Source: Cyprinodon diabolis
Lineage: Eukaryota; Chordata; Actinopteri; Cyprinodontiformes; Cyprinodontidae
Reading direction: 5' to 3'
Assembly (NCBI GenBank): GCA_030533445.1
Contig: CM060078.1
Location: forward strand, 20,546,591-20,610,590
DNA: 64,000 nt
Positions 48,501 through 60,921 of the stretch are shown one piece after another (within the stretch, counting starts at the first letter, position 1; the number at the start of each line of letters is the position of its first letter). The notes below the pieces were generated by a model. The model was not told where the DNA came from and made no database searches. It saw only the letters and a program-made list of their open reading frames with translations. The translations under genes and the position numbers were made by a program.

Positions 48501-50580
48501 ATTATAGGAAAACTGAACCACCAAAACTTACAGAGAGAAAACATTCCTCGGAAAAGCAGCCTAAAGGCTCACAGAAACGTTGAAGGATCTGCAAAGATTC
48601 CCACCTCAGGCGGGAGAATTTGCTGACTGCACAATTATTAGCCATGCACTCCACATGTAAGGATAACTGAAAGTGACAACAGCAAATCCTGTTTGCAGTT
48701 TGACCCAAACCTTGTGGAAAAAAAAGCTTCTTTGCCCACATGAGACCATACCAGAACTATTTATATGGATGTGCTCAGCTGGTAGAGGCATTAAGTAAGT
48801 GGGTTGATCTCAAAGGCATGCCACACTTGTCTGATTTTTTATTTACAAAAAAAAAAAAAAAAGAAGCAAACTAAATATATATTTTTCCAATTTGTCCAAC
48901 TTTCTTCAAACTGTCACATAAAGTACATCTAATCTTCTTATTTTTGCTGGTCAGTCTACATCTTCCAGACACAAGAATAAACCCTTATTTATTACCTGGA
49001 TCAAAAGAAACTTGCACCTGAAGAGGATAAGCAGACCTTTCAGGGGGAATATAGATTGACACCAGAGAAGCGATGTAATTTAATTCAGGTATTTTTATGA
49101 GAGAAAAAGCTGCAGATGAATGGAACAGAACATAACCACCTTCCTATTTTAGGAATTCCTGCCCCCTCTGAGAGGCAATAGTTGAATTCAGTAGATCAAC
49201 AGTCTGCGCCCCCCTGCAGAGTCCGTTTCCTGACACTTTACTTCCTTTATAAATAGGTGTGCAACAACAAGTGAATGCAGCGGTTAAACTTTAATCCCAT
49301 TAGGTGGATGTCTTGCTCATAGCTCAAGGCATATCAAGACTTTACACAAGCTCCTTTAATTAGGCTTGGAACACAAATCACATCCGGTATACTACCTCCA
49401 ACCTGTGCAGGACCTCCAGCAGCTGAGCTACCATAGCTGGCATACCTTTGCAATGAGTGCTTTAGTCTCCTGCAGTTGACCATATAAGGTTTGATGGGAC
49501 TTTGGCTCAACATTAGTGAGTTCATTACTTCTGTACTGTGAATGCTAAAAAATAACAACTGCAGACGACCAACTTTTCCTTTTATTTTTTTGGAACAACC
49601 AATTTTCACTCACATGGTTTATTAATTGTATCACCACTCTCTGGAAGCTTTCATGTTTAATGATGATTTCATTGTTTATTTCTCTATTTTATATTTACAC
49701 GACATGCCAGGTGTAACGATTAACCATGAGATGTGCTTAGATTCTGGTTTTAACATCACAGTTTTAGCAGTAAAATGAACGTTATGAAATAAGAAGTGCA
49801 ACTGATCAACATAAGACTGATATACAAAGTAGTCGACCCTGCTGATTTGTTCTTTTATTGTCAAGTTCATCATCAATCTAATTTTAGGTCCTACAAAATT
49901 ACACGATCTACAATTAAAATTGTCACCATGTTATATTTGTCTTTCATTTTCCAATTAAACCTCTGAACTAAAACTTTCTTTTAGAATAAAATGAAAATAA
50001 AACCAAAGGCAAACACATTGTTGGTGGTGTGATGGCATTTGGTTGCTCCTCTGCTCACCATATTTAAATAAACCAATGAGTTCTGTTCTCTATCCAAAAA
50101 AAAAAAAAAATCCTAAAGGAGACTGTCTGGCAGTCTTTAAAACTGAATTAAAGCAGACTTAGGTTATGTAGCAAGACAACGAGCCAAAAAACAACAGCTA
50201 GTACACCACTAAATTCTTAAGAAAAAAAAACAGGCTAGGACATTGATCAGTGTGGTTTAGTTTAAACAGCTCTGTGAGGCGCAGTGGACCAAATATTTTC
50301 TCTACAGTGATATAAAAAACGTATTGCTATTTATCAAAAATGCGTCATGAGAGGTGAGATACAGCCAGTTATCAGGCTTATGGGGGAAATACTTTCTCAC
50401 AAATGCTCTATTTAGTTACAAAAACCTTTGTTTTCCCTTTAATAAATAAAATCATAAAACAAAATTCTGGCATACCTCAGGTTATCATTTATAGCCACAT
50501 GATTTAAAGAAAGAAAACTCAGGAAAATACAAAATTTTGTTCAGATCAGTGTTGGGTAAAATTAGTGTGTGAGATTAATA

Positions 50581-50760
50581 GTATAGAATTCAACTTTATT
50601 GTCGTTACACTGTCAAAACTACAAAGCAACAAAATGTCCAGAATATCCAGAAGTGCTATAAAGGATATAAATATTTATTTATTGTCTATGAATTGTATAT
50701 ATACACAGAGAGTGATTGTAGGAGGCTATAAAATAAATAAATATGAAAAACTATAGAAAA
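50581..50760 (-). repeat. LINE 3' tail-like fragment
   Basis: Starts AGAATTCAACTTTATTGTCG with TTACACTGTCAAAACTACA and ACAAAATGTCC, reminiscent of the reversed 3' end of fish LINEs that insert next to AT microsatellites. No coding part is present. It adjoins the TA run at 50774-50823. Confidence 0.4.
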
Positions 50761-50771
50761 GTTAGGATAGG

Positions 50772-50773
<2 letters not shown>

Positions 50774-50823
<50 letters not shown>
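50774..50823. repeat. (TA)n microsatellite
   Basis: About 50 bp of uninterrupted TA dinucleotides. Confidence 0.95.
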
Positions 50824-50826
<3 letters not shown>

Positions 50827-52857
50827 TGGGGTTAAAATAAAGGATAAAATATGACACATAACAGCAGTTAAAAGGTTTTCAGAATTTATTTTAATAAAGC
50901 CCAGGTCCCTCTGATTGCGTCCAACTCTTTAATCTCGGACTGAAGTTTTTTTTTTTTTTTTTATGTCACACCTGAACACCCACTTTGTATGCATCTGACA
51001 GAAAATCGTGTCATACGCAGTCGTGGCATTTAGCACCTATTGAAAGTGAATGCGGGAAAAACACACCCTAAAGGGCTTGGTTAGCACCGACTGGGATAGA
51101 ACCCAGGTCTATTCTGTCGTATTATGCAGCAATTCAGCTGCAATTTCATGGTTCTGACAGGAAGAGAGATGAGGGTACAAAAGTAAACAAGATTTTAGGA
51201 TTTTAAGTAAGAAGCAATTTCTGTAACTAGGCTTGCAAAAAATTGTATCAGGTGTTTTTACCCCCATTGCCTCTCAATGAGCACCTTCCGCAGACACTCT
51301 GGTGCACCTCTCCAAAATTGTAGGTGGCCGCAGACAGTGCCGTAGACAGAAGGCCTCTGATTGGTCAAGTCTGCATCCTCTCTATACTATGCTAAGATCA
51401 GAATCAGGGCTATTTTTTCTTTATGTGAAAATCCTTTTTCAGTTCCTCAATGCTGGAGTTAATGGTAAACCACTGCTACGTCATTGCTTAATGTTTAAGC
51501 ATTTACTGATATGATCACCCCTTACAGGCCAAAAGTTTCCAATCATGAAAAATGTTGTGCTTTTTTCTTTCACAATTTTATATTTTTCTATGTCATTTAT
51601 GTAAAGTTTTATTGAATTTTACTACATTAATAACCTACCTGATCATACTTATTGAGGCATAGTTGGTTTTATCATAGGTGTAGTGTAGCTCAATCAGATT
51701 GAGCCTATTTCATACATTTAATACTCATGATTTCAGAAATGCTTTACTTGAAGATAAAACCATCAACATGTTTTCAGCTCTGAATGGAGCTGAATGTCAT
51801 CCAAATAATCTGATGAAATTGACCCCGATAGAACAGTTTTATAGATATGCAAAAGTATTAAGCATTATTTGTCAACTTGCTTGAGGTTTTATTTGTTCTA
51901 AATCATGATCTGAATAAAAACCTAGCATGTTTATCTGCTTAAAGTATTTGTGGATGGGCTATAACAAAGTATTGTAAAGGAATCTGTTCATGTATGCAAT
52001 AAATAGGGGGACAGCATAAGAGGCCTTATGTTTTTTCTTTAGTTCATACCGGATTTCATCAAGTGTGCATGATGGAGAACCACTTTTCTGTAACATTCAA
52101 TTGCTTTACATTTAGTCTCCCTGGAGGGCGAATTTGATCTTGTGCTATTTCTCGGCAGAACTGTAGAACTAGTTTCACGCACTTTTCCCCTTTTATACGA
52201 ATTTCATTGCAACATTTTCCTCCGACTCCTCCTTTCTGAGGCCATGGGCCTCAGGGAGGAAGGGTGTGACAGCACATAGCTCCTGAGTCCATTCTGAGGA
52301 ATTTTTCACATACACTCATACGGGTGTGCAACAACACACTGGAAATTCAAGGATGTGTCAGCCAAGGGCAAGGCTAGAGATCAGACACAGGGTGAAGGCG
52401 AGCAAGGAATGAGAGGAGGAGGATGAAGGATCAGGGATGGGGGGGGGACTTGGAGTATGCTCTCGACTTGGGAGGCCAAGAGGAACAAATGTCTTTGACA
52501 GTCCTGAAATGAATTTTCCTGTCACTGCTGCAACAGCCGCCAAATATGTCAAATCTTCCCAAGGGTCCCAAGACCGCAGCCCGTCAGCGAGAGATAAAAT
52601 ATAAGACAAATAATCTATTTGTAAATTGTTTGAAGGTACTCCAAACTAAAGTGTCCAGGGAAATATGTCTTCTTTCTTTTATTGCTGAGAAAGTTCTTAA
52701 TTATTTTGTGAGACAATCTTATTTTTCCTTGGCAGCATGCATTAAAATTAAGCATGTCAGTGTGAGCTCTAAGTTCCTGCTTATTAAATCGACAATAATA
52801 ATGAGTAGAGGAGCCTTTTGGGGTCACTATTGAGATAAAATAAAGTTGTTAATTATG

Positions 52858-53285
52858 TGTCAGGGTTCTGCCCTTTGTTTAAGTTTGATTTTAGTTTCTC
52901 TTTAATTTTGTGTCTCTGTAGTTGTTTTCTGGCAGTGTCATGTTTTTTGTGTTACTCTCTGTTCCCCTCTTTTGCCAGTTTCCTTTCCCTTTGGCTTCCT
53001 TCTAGTTACTTCTATCCACAACTGCTCCATATCAGCTCATTAGCCCATTCTTTGTTCTGTTCCCCATATATACACCTCTGCAGTTCCTCGTTGCTGGTTT
53101 CTTGTTGCTTTATTGCTTCATTGTTGCTACCCATGTGTTTCTTTCTCCCTGGCGTCTCCTGGTTATTGGTTTCTTATTTTGTTCCTGAATTTTTGCCTTT
53201 GTTGCCTGTGGAACCTTTATTAAACCAGCACAGCCTCCTTATCTCTGCATTTGGGTCCTCAACCAACTTCCACCAAACATTGTCA
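52858..53285 (+). mobile_element. LTR, family A, second copy
   Basis: Begins TGTCAGGGTTCTGCC and ends ACATTGTCA, co-linear with 19577-20072. Shared landmarks are GTTACTCTCTGTT, CTCATTAGCCCATTCTTTGT, a CCATATATACACC TATA-like stretch, TCTCCCTGGC and CCTCCTTATCTCTGCATT. ATTAAA near 53218 could be its poly(A) signal. The flanks do not show a clear 5-bp duplication, so it is probably older or rearranged. The 145-residue frame through it is a chance frame. Confidence 0.7.
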
Positions 53286-53664
53286 ATGAGATAATTTGTC
53301 ATAAACTGGCGTCATATGCAGTGCCCTGCAAGAAAATGTTATTTAATTGCAGTTTTAGATAGATTTAAAAACTGTGTGCAGTTTCAAAGCCGATAAAATT
53401 ATGACTTTCAATTTGTTCATAAATAAGAATATTACAAGAAATTAATGCTCTTCAGGGCTAAAACATTGTAGCTCACACTTTTGCTGAGGTCAGAGCTGCA
53501 GGTCCTTTAAAGTTTGACTTTAACTGCTTTTTAAATTAAGAGATTAGAAATAGCTTAAGCTGTCTGATTGGAGAGTGTGTGTCTCTAAACATCAATTTTC
53601 AAGCCCTACCATACATGTTTAATTGTATTTCGAAGGGTTTCTTTTTATTATTATTTGCATTTAG

Positions 53665-53910
53665 GTCTGGACCTCGACTGGCTCATTCTAACAAACGCAT
53701 TTAGTCTAAACCAGGCTATTCCAACCTGTTTTTTAGTTTTTTGGCCAAATGGAATGGGATGCTCCATTCATTTTTGTGTCAACTCTGACCAGGTTCACCA
53801 TTCTTGCTGAAGAAAACATTGACACAGCATGCTACTGACCTAGACTTAGACAACTTTTATTGTCATTTTGTATGCACGGAGTGCAAAGAAAATAAAATTT
53901 TGTTTAGTAC
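53665..53910 (-). repeat. DNA-element scrap plus LINE tail scrap
   Basis: 53665-53720 repeats the TTAGGTCTGGAC...CATTCTAA phrase seen at 13340-13560. Then 53845-53905 (ACAACTTTTATTGTCATTTTG ... AATAAAATTTTGTTTAG, described in parts) resembles the reversed 3' end of a fish LINE. Both are too short to classify. Confidence 0.4.
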
Positions 53911-55282
53911 AGCTTTCAGACATACTGCCATCGCCATGCATCACTGTGGCGATGAGGTGTGCAGGATACTGTGTGTTAGTTTTCCACCATACATTTAATT
54001 TTTTACCATAAAAATACTCCTTTTTTATAATCGGACCATTTTCTTTGTACTTCACAGTTAATCACCACCCTATGCTGCTCTGTCACATCAAATCGCATAA
54101 GAACATACTGAAGTTTACGGCTGCAAATAGGTGAGGTGAAAGTTATTCTGCTAAATAAAAGCTAAATCTAAGAAGTATTGCCCTCTTTATCTTTGCAACT
54201 GTAACACTAGTATAATCTCTTCTTCAAAGTTGTCTCAAACTCCCTTTGCAGAAGTCCTGCAGGCTTTAGAGGTGAGAAACAGGCTCAGATAGGCCAACAA
54301 AGCTGAATCAGAAACACATGTAACACACATGGACAGTTGTTCTCATCCACCACAGAGAACTCCTACCACTCACACTCACAGTAATTCACACTAGTGTTGT
54401 GTTTCAGTTGATAGATGCAGAGGATTGTATATACACAGGATGTAATCAGTAATATATTCCTCTCAAATGATCTGCCATGATATAGACAAGTGATGCAATG
54501 CTGGGTTTTAATACCTTCTCGTCGAACAACACCCAGAAAAATGTGCAAGGCCTGAGCTAATGCTTTCAGCCCTGTAGAGCAGGAAAGCAAGTCTCCAAAC
54601 TGGCTCAAGAAAGTAAACAAATGTAGATTTTGGCCAGATAGTAGAGTCATTATTTTCTCTGTGTATGGGAAAAAAAGATTCTGGCAAGAAGTAAATGTAT
54701 CTGGTACATTAACAGAGCCCCACATGGAATCATTTTCATATAATCCAGATTTTTTTTATGCTCCAAATAATTTGAGTTTGTTATATCAGTTCAATAAGGA
54801 GGCCAAATGTTCATGACTCAGTCGTTTTGGGGAGACTATCCATTATGAAATAAGACAGACATGCAGTCATAGCAAAGATGATATCATATCGTTTGAAAGA
54901 GGGAAGCGTTGAGAAAGATCAGCTCGTCCTTTTATGGTCTTTTTGAGCAAAGTCCAACCCCTTATAACATATTGCAGTGTTTTTTGCCAAAAGACTAGTT
55001 CAAAAGGTATAAGCAGGATTTGCCCATGCAACTAATAAAGCCAACTTGATTTTAAATGTTGATGTTCCTGCTTTGCTTGGCATTTGTGATGCTCTCAGTG
55101 ATTGCAAGTAGCAAGTTTTAGATAAGAGCCTAGATCAACAGGCCTCCAGCATGCTTATCAACACATACAGAGCTTTGAATAAAGTGGTTTAATGTGGCCT
55201 CATGTGAATAGACTTGTAATGACTGTTTGTGCCACCCCTGGAAGTGACTTCTGCCATCATCCATTTAAGATAATTAACAGTA

Positions 55283-55542
55283 TGCTGATGAAGGTTCTCA
55301 GTCATCCAGGTCATAGTCATTCCGTAAAAATTCAAAAAATATCCACTGGACTTGGTTTTCAACATTTGAAGACGTTTCGCCACCTCTCCAGGAAGTCTTA
55401 TATGGACAAGGCCTTGTCCATATAAGACTCAAACTCACTGCGGATCCAGACATTTGAATTGAGAAAGCTTCCTGGAGAGGTGGCGAAACGTCTTCAAATC
55501 TTGAAAACCAAGTCCAGTGGATATTTTTTGAATTTTTACGGA
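55283..55542. mobile_element. Hairpin element with 13-bp TSD (Penelope-like 3' sequence)
   Basis: A 260-bp insertion flanked by identical 13-bp repeats ATAATTAACAGTA (55270-55282 and 55543-55555). Left-arm sequence TTCCGTAAAAATTCAAAAAA through TGAAGACGTTTCGCCACCTC and CTCCAGGAAG is repeated inverted in the right arm, with a spacer containing a second palindrome (TATATGGACAAGG / CCTTGTCCATATA). The GGTTCTCAGTCATCCAGGTC end and AAACGTCTTCAAA phrase recall Penelope-like element 3' ends, which often insert as inverted pairs. The class is my inference. Confidence 0.65.
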
Positions 55543-56117
55543 ATAATTAACAGTAACTCTTTTGCATTACAAATTATTCAATTTTGCATAAGGTCAAAAT
55601 TCAGCACTTCATTACTGTAGGTATGAGTTAGAGATATTGATTCAATTCATTCCAAAACATTCATTTTGGGCACCCTTTGAATAGAGATAGATTGGCTCCT
55701 GTGCATTGGATAATTTTCCTGCCGCATAACAAAGGTTCTCTTGAGTTTAGCATCTTATCCAATGACTGGGTATTCTGGTTCTCTGATTTTCTGGTTTAGA
55801 ACTTAACTCCTGGTTCCATCAGTTAAAACAAACCAAATTCAAAGGCAGGAACACAGCTCTAAACCTCTTACAACTTCCAATGGCAAAATATAAAACAGAT
55901 CTGTTTTGTTTATTTAGCAATAATTTTTGCCCTAAACCTTCAAATTCAAGCTCTATTTGCAGAAATGAGGTCATCATCACAGTTAATTTTGGCTGGCTGT
56001 TCTCTTCCTGTAAGGTTCACCATCTTTTTTCCGTTTTTAGATCATGGTTTGCTATGCATCTTATCTGTTCTTGAGTGTTTTTAATTTATAAAATTGCTGT
56101 CATGACTGTTTTTTTAA

Positions 56118-56925
56118 GATTTAGTGGAGGATTTTCTTTTTCCAGGTGGATCATCAAAATAAGTGATCCTCCCGATTGTCAATCATTCTGGGGATATGTT
56201 TACATAAGGCTTAGCTATCTTATTGTGCGCGTGCACACTTTCAGGCGCATATCTGTGTAAGCTCTGGTATTAGTCATTGAAGCTCACCTTTCTCACTGCA
56301 GTTCTTTGAAAATGGCCAAGGGTCGTAAGAGAAAATGTGTCTACGAAGTGTATGAGAAGAAGAGAAAGGCCTCAGAGGAGAGAAAAAAGACCAGAGTTTA
56401 TATGGGAGATTCTTTCACGCGATGGTGTACACTGAAAGTAGAGGTCGAGCTTCCCACTCATGATAAAGGTTGGCATGCTATATGAAGAAATCCATTTCAC
56501 ATCATTGCTATAAAGGTTATCTACCTCTATAGTGTAGCTTTCAAGGGAAGATAATCTTATTTATTTTGTAATTTGCATCGTTAGTATTTAAAAGGTGGCC
56601 ACAGATCCTTATATACCCCACAAACATGTTCAAGTTTCCACTGCAACACACACAAGTAGGTCATGATTTTTTCAATGTACCAGTAGTCTTATTGTGGGGA
56701 AACTTTTTTATTTATAAATATGGGTGAGATGAGATTCATCTGAGCAACCATCTTGTCATGTGCCCACACCACCTCGAGGAGAAATGGGCTTGTGCATGCT
56801 CTCACACGTGTTTAATAGGCATTCCTTCTCCGGAGCAGGTACAGGGTTGTGTATTTTTATAATTTTTTTTAAAGTGGAGAGGGTGGGTCTTTTCAAAAAT
56901 TTGTGAAAATCCTCCACCAATACCT
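56118..56925. mobile_element. piggyBac-like element (TTAA target), long copy 3
   Basis: Starts GATTTAGTGGAGGATTTTC after TTAA (56114-56117) and ends AATCCTCCACCAATACCT before TTAA (56926-56929). Both ends match copies at 14193 and 18510, including AAGTGATCCTCCCGATTGTC and GGGTCTTTTCAAAAATTTG. At 808 bp it is more than twice as long as the others because the middle carries unique sequence with a small ORF at 56312-56485. Confidence 0.75.
56312..56485 (+). CDS. Small basic ORF inside the long piggyBac-like element
   Basis: A 57-residue frame begins MAKGRKRKCVYEVYEKKRKA, continues SEERKKTRVYMGDSFTRW and ends GWHAI before TGA. It is rich in Lys/Arg/Glu and resembles, from memory, the N-terminus of uncharacterised fish proteins with a KTRV-x-G-x-x-F-x-RW-x-x-LK pattern followed by a LPTD motif; here LPTHD is seen near the end. 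GTTGG just after GATAAAG could be a decayed splice donor, so this may be a first exon whose remainder is lost. It could be a piece of the autonomous element's protein or a captured host exon. It is probably not functional. Confidence 0.4.
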   Translation: MAKGRKRKCVYEVYEKKRKASEERKKTRVYMGDSFTRWCTLKVEVELPTHDKGWHAI

Positions 56926-57129
56926 TTAACATATGTTGTAAAACACTTTCTATTTTCCTGATTTCTTGGTTGTTTAGTCCTTTTTGCAATTTTCCATAGG
57001 TGTGGCAAGAGTTTGATGTACTAACAATACTTATTCTAGCCTGTAAATTTTCACATTTTCTGTTTAAATAATAGTCCAATTAGGTTAATGAAAAACTGTA
57101 AGAGCATCACACATTCAGAACCTATGCAC

Positions 57130-57133
<4 letters not shown>

Positions 57134-57189
<56 letters not shown>
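57134..57189. repeat. (AT)n microsatellite
   Basis: About 56 bp of AT dinucleotides. Confidence 0.95.
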
Positions 57190-57193
<4 letters not shown>

Positions 57194-57359
57194 TATAGTC
57201 TGCATTTTTTTGATTGCAACAATGAGCAAACATATAAATATATTCAAGTGGTTTACTTTTTTTTAACCTGAAGAAGGAGTAATGTAGTTCTTTCCAAAAG
57301 TTTTATCTTTTAAAACCAAAACATTAACTTAAAGTTGTTGAAAATGATAACGATATTAT

Positions 57360-57860
57360 CACTGTTGGATGTTTTCCACCCCATGCATGAAGCTGTTGCT
57401 GATCTGGAAAGCTAATTCAATGACAGACTGCTGCACCCTAAATGCACCATCCTTCCCAGCAGCCATAATGCTTTATAACCAACACCGTTCAAAACCAACT
57501 AAATAAGTTGTTACATTCATGCTGATTTGGCACAGTCTCTTAGTCAGTTAAATAACATGCTGCTGTCATTTTGCACATATCTGATGTTGCTGCTATTTTT
57601 AGCATTTCTTTAAAAATGTCCATAGCTGTATATTGGTTATTTTATTCTCCAGGTGCACAGTTTTATATTGTTAAAACACTTTACAGTACAGTCTTTTATT
57701 ATTTATCGTTTGACTCTTCACTAGTATGTTATTCTTATACTTTTTTCTGAGGTCCACGTTTGTGTGACAATTTTTTATATAATGTTTTTGCTGCTGTAAA
57801 CACCAGAATTTCCCCATTGTGGGACAATAAAGGAATTTTCTATTCTATTCTATTTATAAA
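57360..57860 (+). mobile_element. L2-type LINE 3' end
   Basis: The 5' part reads in one frame as MTDCCTLNAPSFPAAIMLYN-like residues, matching the C-terminal end of L2-type ORF2 (the TDCCT...FPAA..LYN pattern). The 3' part is untranslated and ends ACACCAGAATTTCCCCATTG, GGGACAATAAAGGAATTTTC and a TATTCTATTCTATT tail. It is co-linear with the inverted copy at 31618-32090. Strongly 5'-truncated. Confidence 0.65.
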
Positions 57861-58379
57861 GAGTGAATCGGAGAAAAGAACAACGGAACAAATAAATTTG
57901 TAATATGGCTTCAATGTTATCCTTCACAGAGTAGTTCTCACATTTTAGTAATGGTGCCAAACACCAACTTAAGTTCCAACTAATTTGCTTTGCTTTGTGT
58001 AAACAGCTGAATGAATATTCTTAGAAACGTTCTTGCCAGAACCTCAGTTATAAAGTTGAGGGTTGTTTTTTTTCTTTTGATTCCTATTTATGTGTTTCAT
58101 TTTAGTAATTAAGGATTTAATTCTGCATTCAAATGGCGGGACACCATTCCACAGCATGGATAAAGGGGAATCCTGGACACTTTACTGTTGAAATGCAAGA
58201 TAGCCCCTTCAGTTTGCTCTCAGTGCATGTTTTATCACCTGGCTTGGTGTGGGACAGTTGTATTAATCCCTCCGGCATGTGTACTGTGAATTGGCATCTA
58301 TGTGTGTCTGCATTTTCCAGACTCTGGAAGGTTCATCTGCAAAACATGTGCCTGGGAAGTTCTGTCATCGCCTCTGTGA

Positions 58380-58560
58380 TGAGTGGAGGAGAGAAGGAAA
58401 ACAGCATTGAGAGGGAGGAAAGGAGCAGAGACAGATGGAGGACATGGGGGAAGAGGAGAGACATAAAAAGTGAGGGAGCAGAGGAGGGGAAGGTACGAGT
58501 GGATGTTAGAGCGTTGAGGGGAGGGGATGAAACTCTCCAAAGAGAGGAGGAGGAAGGTAG
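58380..58560 (+). repeat. Long purine-rich tract
   Basis: About 180 bp dominated by A and G (GGAGGAGAGAAGG ... GAGAGGGAGGAAAGG ... GGGGGAAGAGGAGAGAC ... GGAGGAGGAAGG, in separated blocks) with few pyrimidines. The open frames on both strands here follow from this skew rather than from coding. Such tracts can form intramolecular triplexes. Confidence 0.6.
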
Positions 58561-60921
58561 TTTTAAAAAGCGTTCTCCATTATATGTTGCCTTTTTGATA
58601 GAAATTCTGGCTTGTATCCATTGAACATGCCTCCTAAGTGGCAGATCCATCCATCGTTCTGCCACTGAAGATGAATGGCCCTAAATGTTTTTGTCTCTTT
58701 TCTTACTGACTCAATGAAAGCCACAGCATGGAAATAGAGTCAAGAGAAGAATCATGCTTTGTTCGTTTTGGTCAAATTTTCTTTTTTATGTTTTGCATGT
58801 CAAATATCTCCTTCTTGCATACCTTACTCTCTTCATAGAAAAGAAATATCAATGATCAAGAAGATGTAAATAGTCTGGTATTTAAGTTGTCGTTTCCATA
58901 GGAGTACCATATAGTATTTTCTAAATTATGTAAGTTTAATCCATATAACCTAACGTCAGCTCAGGTTTTTCTCTGAATAGCTCCCTTAAACAATACTTTA
59001 AATCAGGCATCCCCAAAGTCGGTCCTTAACCTCTAAAACCTGCAGGACAGCGGCCCTCAAGGTCCTGCTTTAAATGAAGGGGAAATATTGTTTGTGTAAA
59101 CGTACTGGTAGAGAAGATTACCTGACACCTCCTCCAAATGTATAAATCAGTAAAGTTAGTAACTCTAAAGTGTCATTTTAATTGAGCTAATTACTCCGTC
59201 TGTTTTATTGTCCAACAAACTTCACCTTCCTTGCCTGCGGTTGGTGGCCATAGGCCAAAACCAATGTTGCCAATAACAGCCGAGTATCCACTCATTGATT
59301 TGCTTTTGAATTCTCCCACTGCCATTACATATCCTATGTAATCATCATTACATCATTTTAGTTTCCACTTGAAAGTTATCCTCCTTTTTGTGTCAAAGTG
59401 TAACATACAAAAAGCAACAGCAGACCGAATGAATGTGATTTACTTTATTTTTTAAATTTTGTTTTTATCATTTCTGGCATTTTCTTTATTTTTCAATGTA
59501 TTTTCAAGCTAATCTTTTAGTAAAATAAAAAAAAAACATTTAAGAGCTTAACTGTTCATCATATGAGTGTCAGTTTAAACTAATGTGCTATGGTAAACAT
59601 TAAAGGGTGTCAATGCTGTAAAATGAAACCTGCTGTAGGATCTCTGGAGACTATTGCTGGGTGTGGATTACTATTCTCATACATGGGTTCAGGTGTGCGA
59701 TCAAAGAGAAGAAAAGGGCGACAGATAAATGCTTTGATTGCTGTTCCTATTTTACTTCCAGTCCCAGCGTACATCTCTTGGCAAACTGTACAGAGACCAC
59801 CCCTGGGAACCCATGTGGTTTACCAACCTTTTATTTAGCACATAATTGAAACAAAATACACTTTTGTGAAAATGAGTTGCCAAGTAATTAACTAGCTACT
59901 TTTGCAAACATTGCTGTTTTTTTTATCATAATAGAATAAATAGAGTACAGCCTTTAGTAGGGAATAATATAGTTATAATATGCATTTATTTCAGACAGAA
60001 AGATATTCACCGCCTCTTTGCTGCTCTACATTCAGGTTTCATAAGCACAGACTGATCCAAGTGCAGCCATGTTGTGCCATCTTAGCTCATATAAAAGAGC
60101 CCCATCTTTTCTACTTTCTCACTGGCTTTTAATGCAAACTCAGCTCTGTGAATCCCATATGCATTCAGGTCTGCATGTGGAACAGAAAAATAACTGCAGC
60201 GAGCAAGCGTAAAACAAAAGGCTAAACAGAGCCATCTGCTGAGATCGTTTAAGTGATTCTGTCTTGGTTCTTTATATATATTTCTTTTAATCTAGTGTTT
60301 TTGTTTTAACGTTTTTGTGGTGCTGATGTGAAGACAGATTAAGAACAAATAAACAGGGAGATGAAAGGGAAATAAACAACGTTGCAAAGTTAAGGGGCTG
60401 AAACCACAAAAGGCTAACATGGATATTCTTTAAATAATGGGTGAAACTTTTTCATCTGCCGTCCACCTGGTGCTCTACCATGCGTGGAAGCTTAGCATGT
60501 TACTGTGAGTTTGTTGCTCCTTGCTGTGTTCCTGCCAATTCTGACTCATTGCTTCACCAGGCTGCTGCCTTGGCATCGCAGAGGCTCAGCTGCCATGGTG
60601 AGCCCACTCCAACAGCGCTTACGTGGATGTCCACTGTGAGGATAAAGGAAAGAAAACTGACACTGAGCGAAAAAGTAGAGAAATGAATAAATAAATATCT
60701 CTATTTATATAATTTTCTTAAAAAAAAAAGAACTGGTTTTTGAAGGGAGCATCTGTTCTAAGCGGCAAGGAGGGCAGGAACTAACATTAGATCTGCTGAG
60801 ATGAATGAGTCCCCGAGGACCAAAGCCATCAGTAGATGCCCCTTTTGATAAGCTGCCAGTTTCCTCCTTCTTTTGCCTAATTTCAGTTTATTTCCTTGAG
60901 GTTATTGGTAAATGTTTTCAT

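Noticed and set aside
52857..53294. 145-codon plus-strand open frame rich in Ser/Leu/Cys/Phe
   Set aside because: It coincides with a family A LTR; the other copies do not conserve the frame.
58133..58624. 163-codon plus-strand open frame
   Set aside because: It runs through a purine-rich tract, has a low-complexity Glu/Arg/Lys tail and no recognisable domain or splice context.
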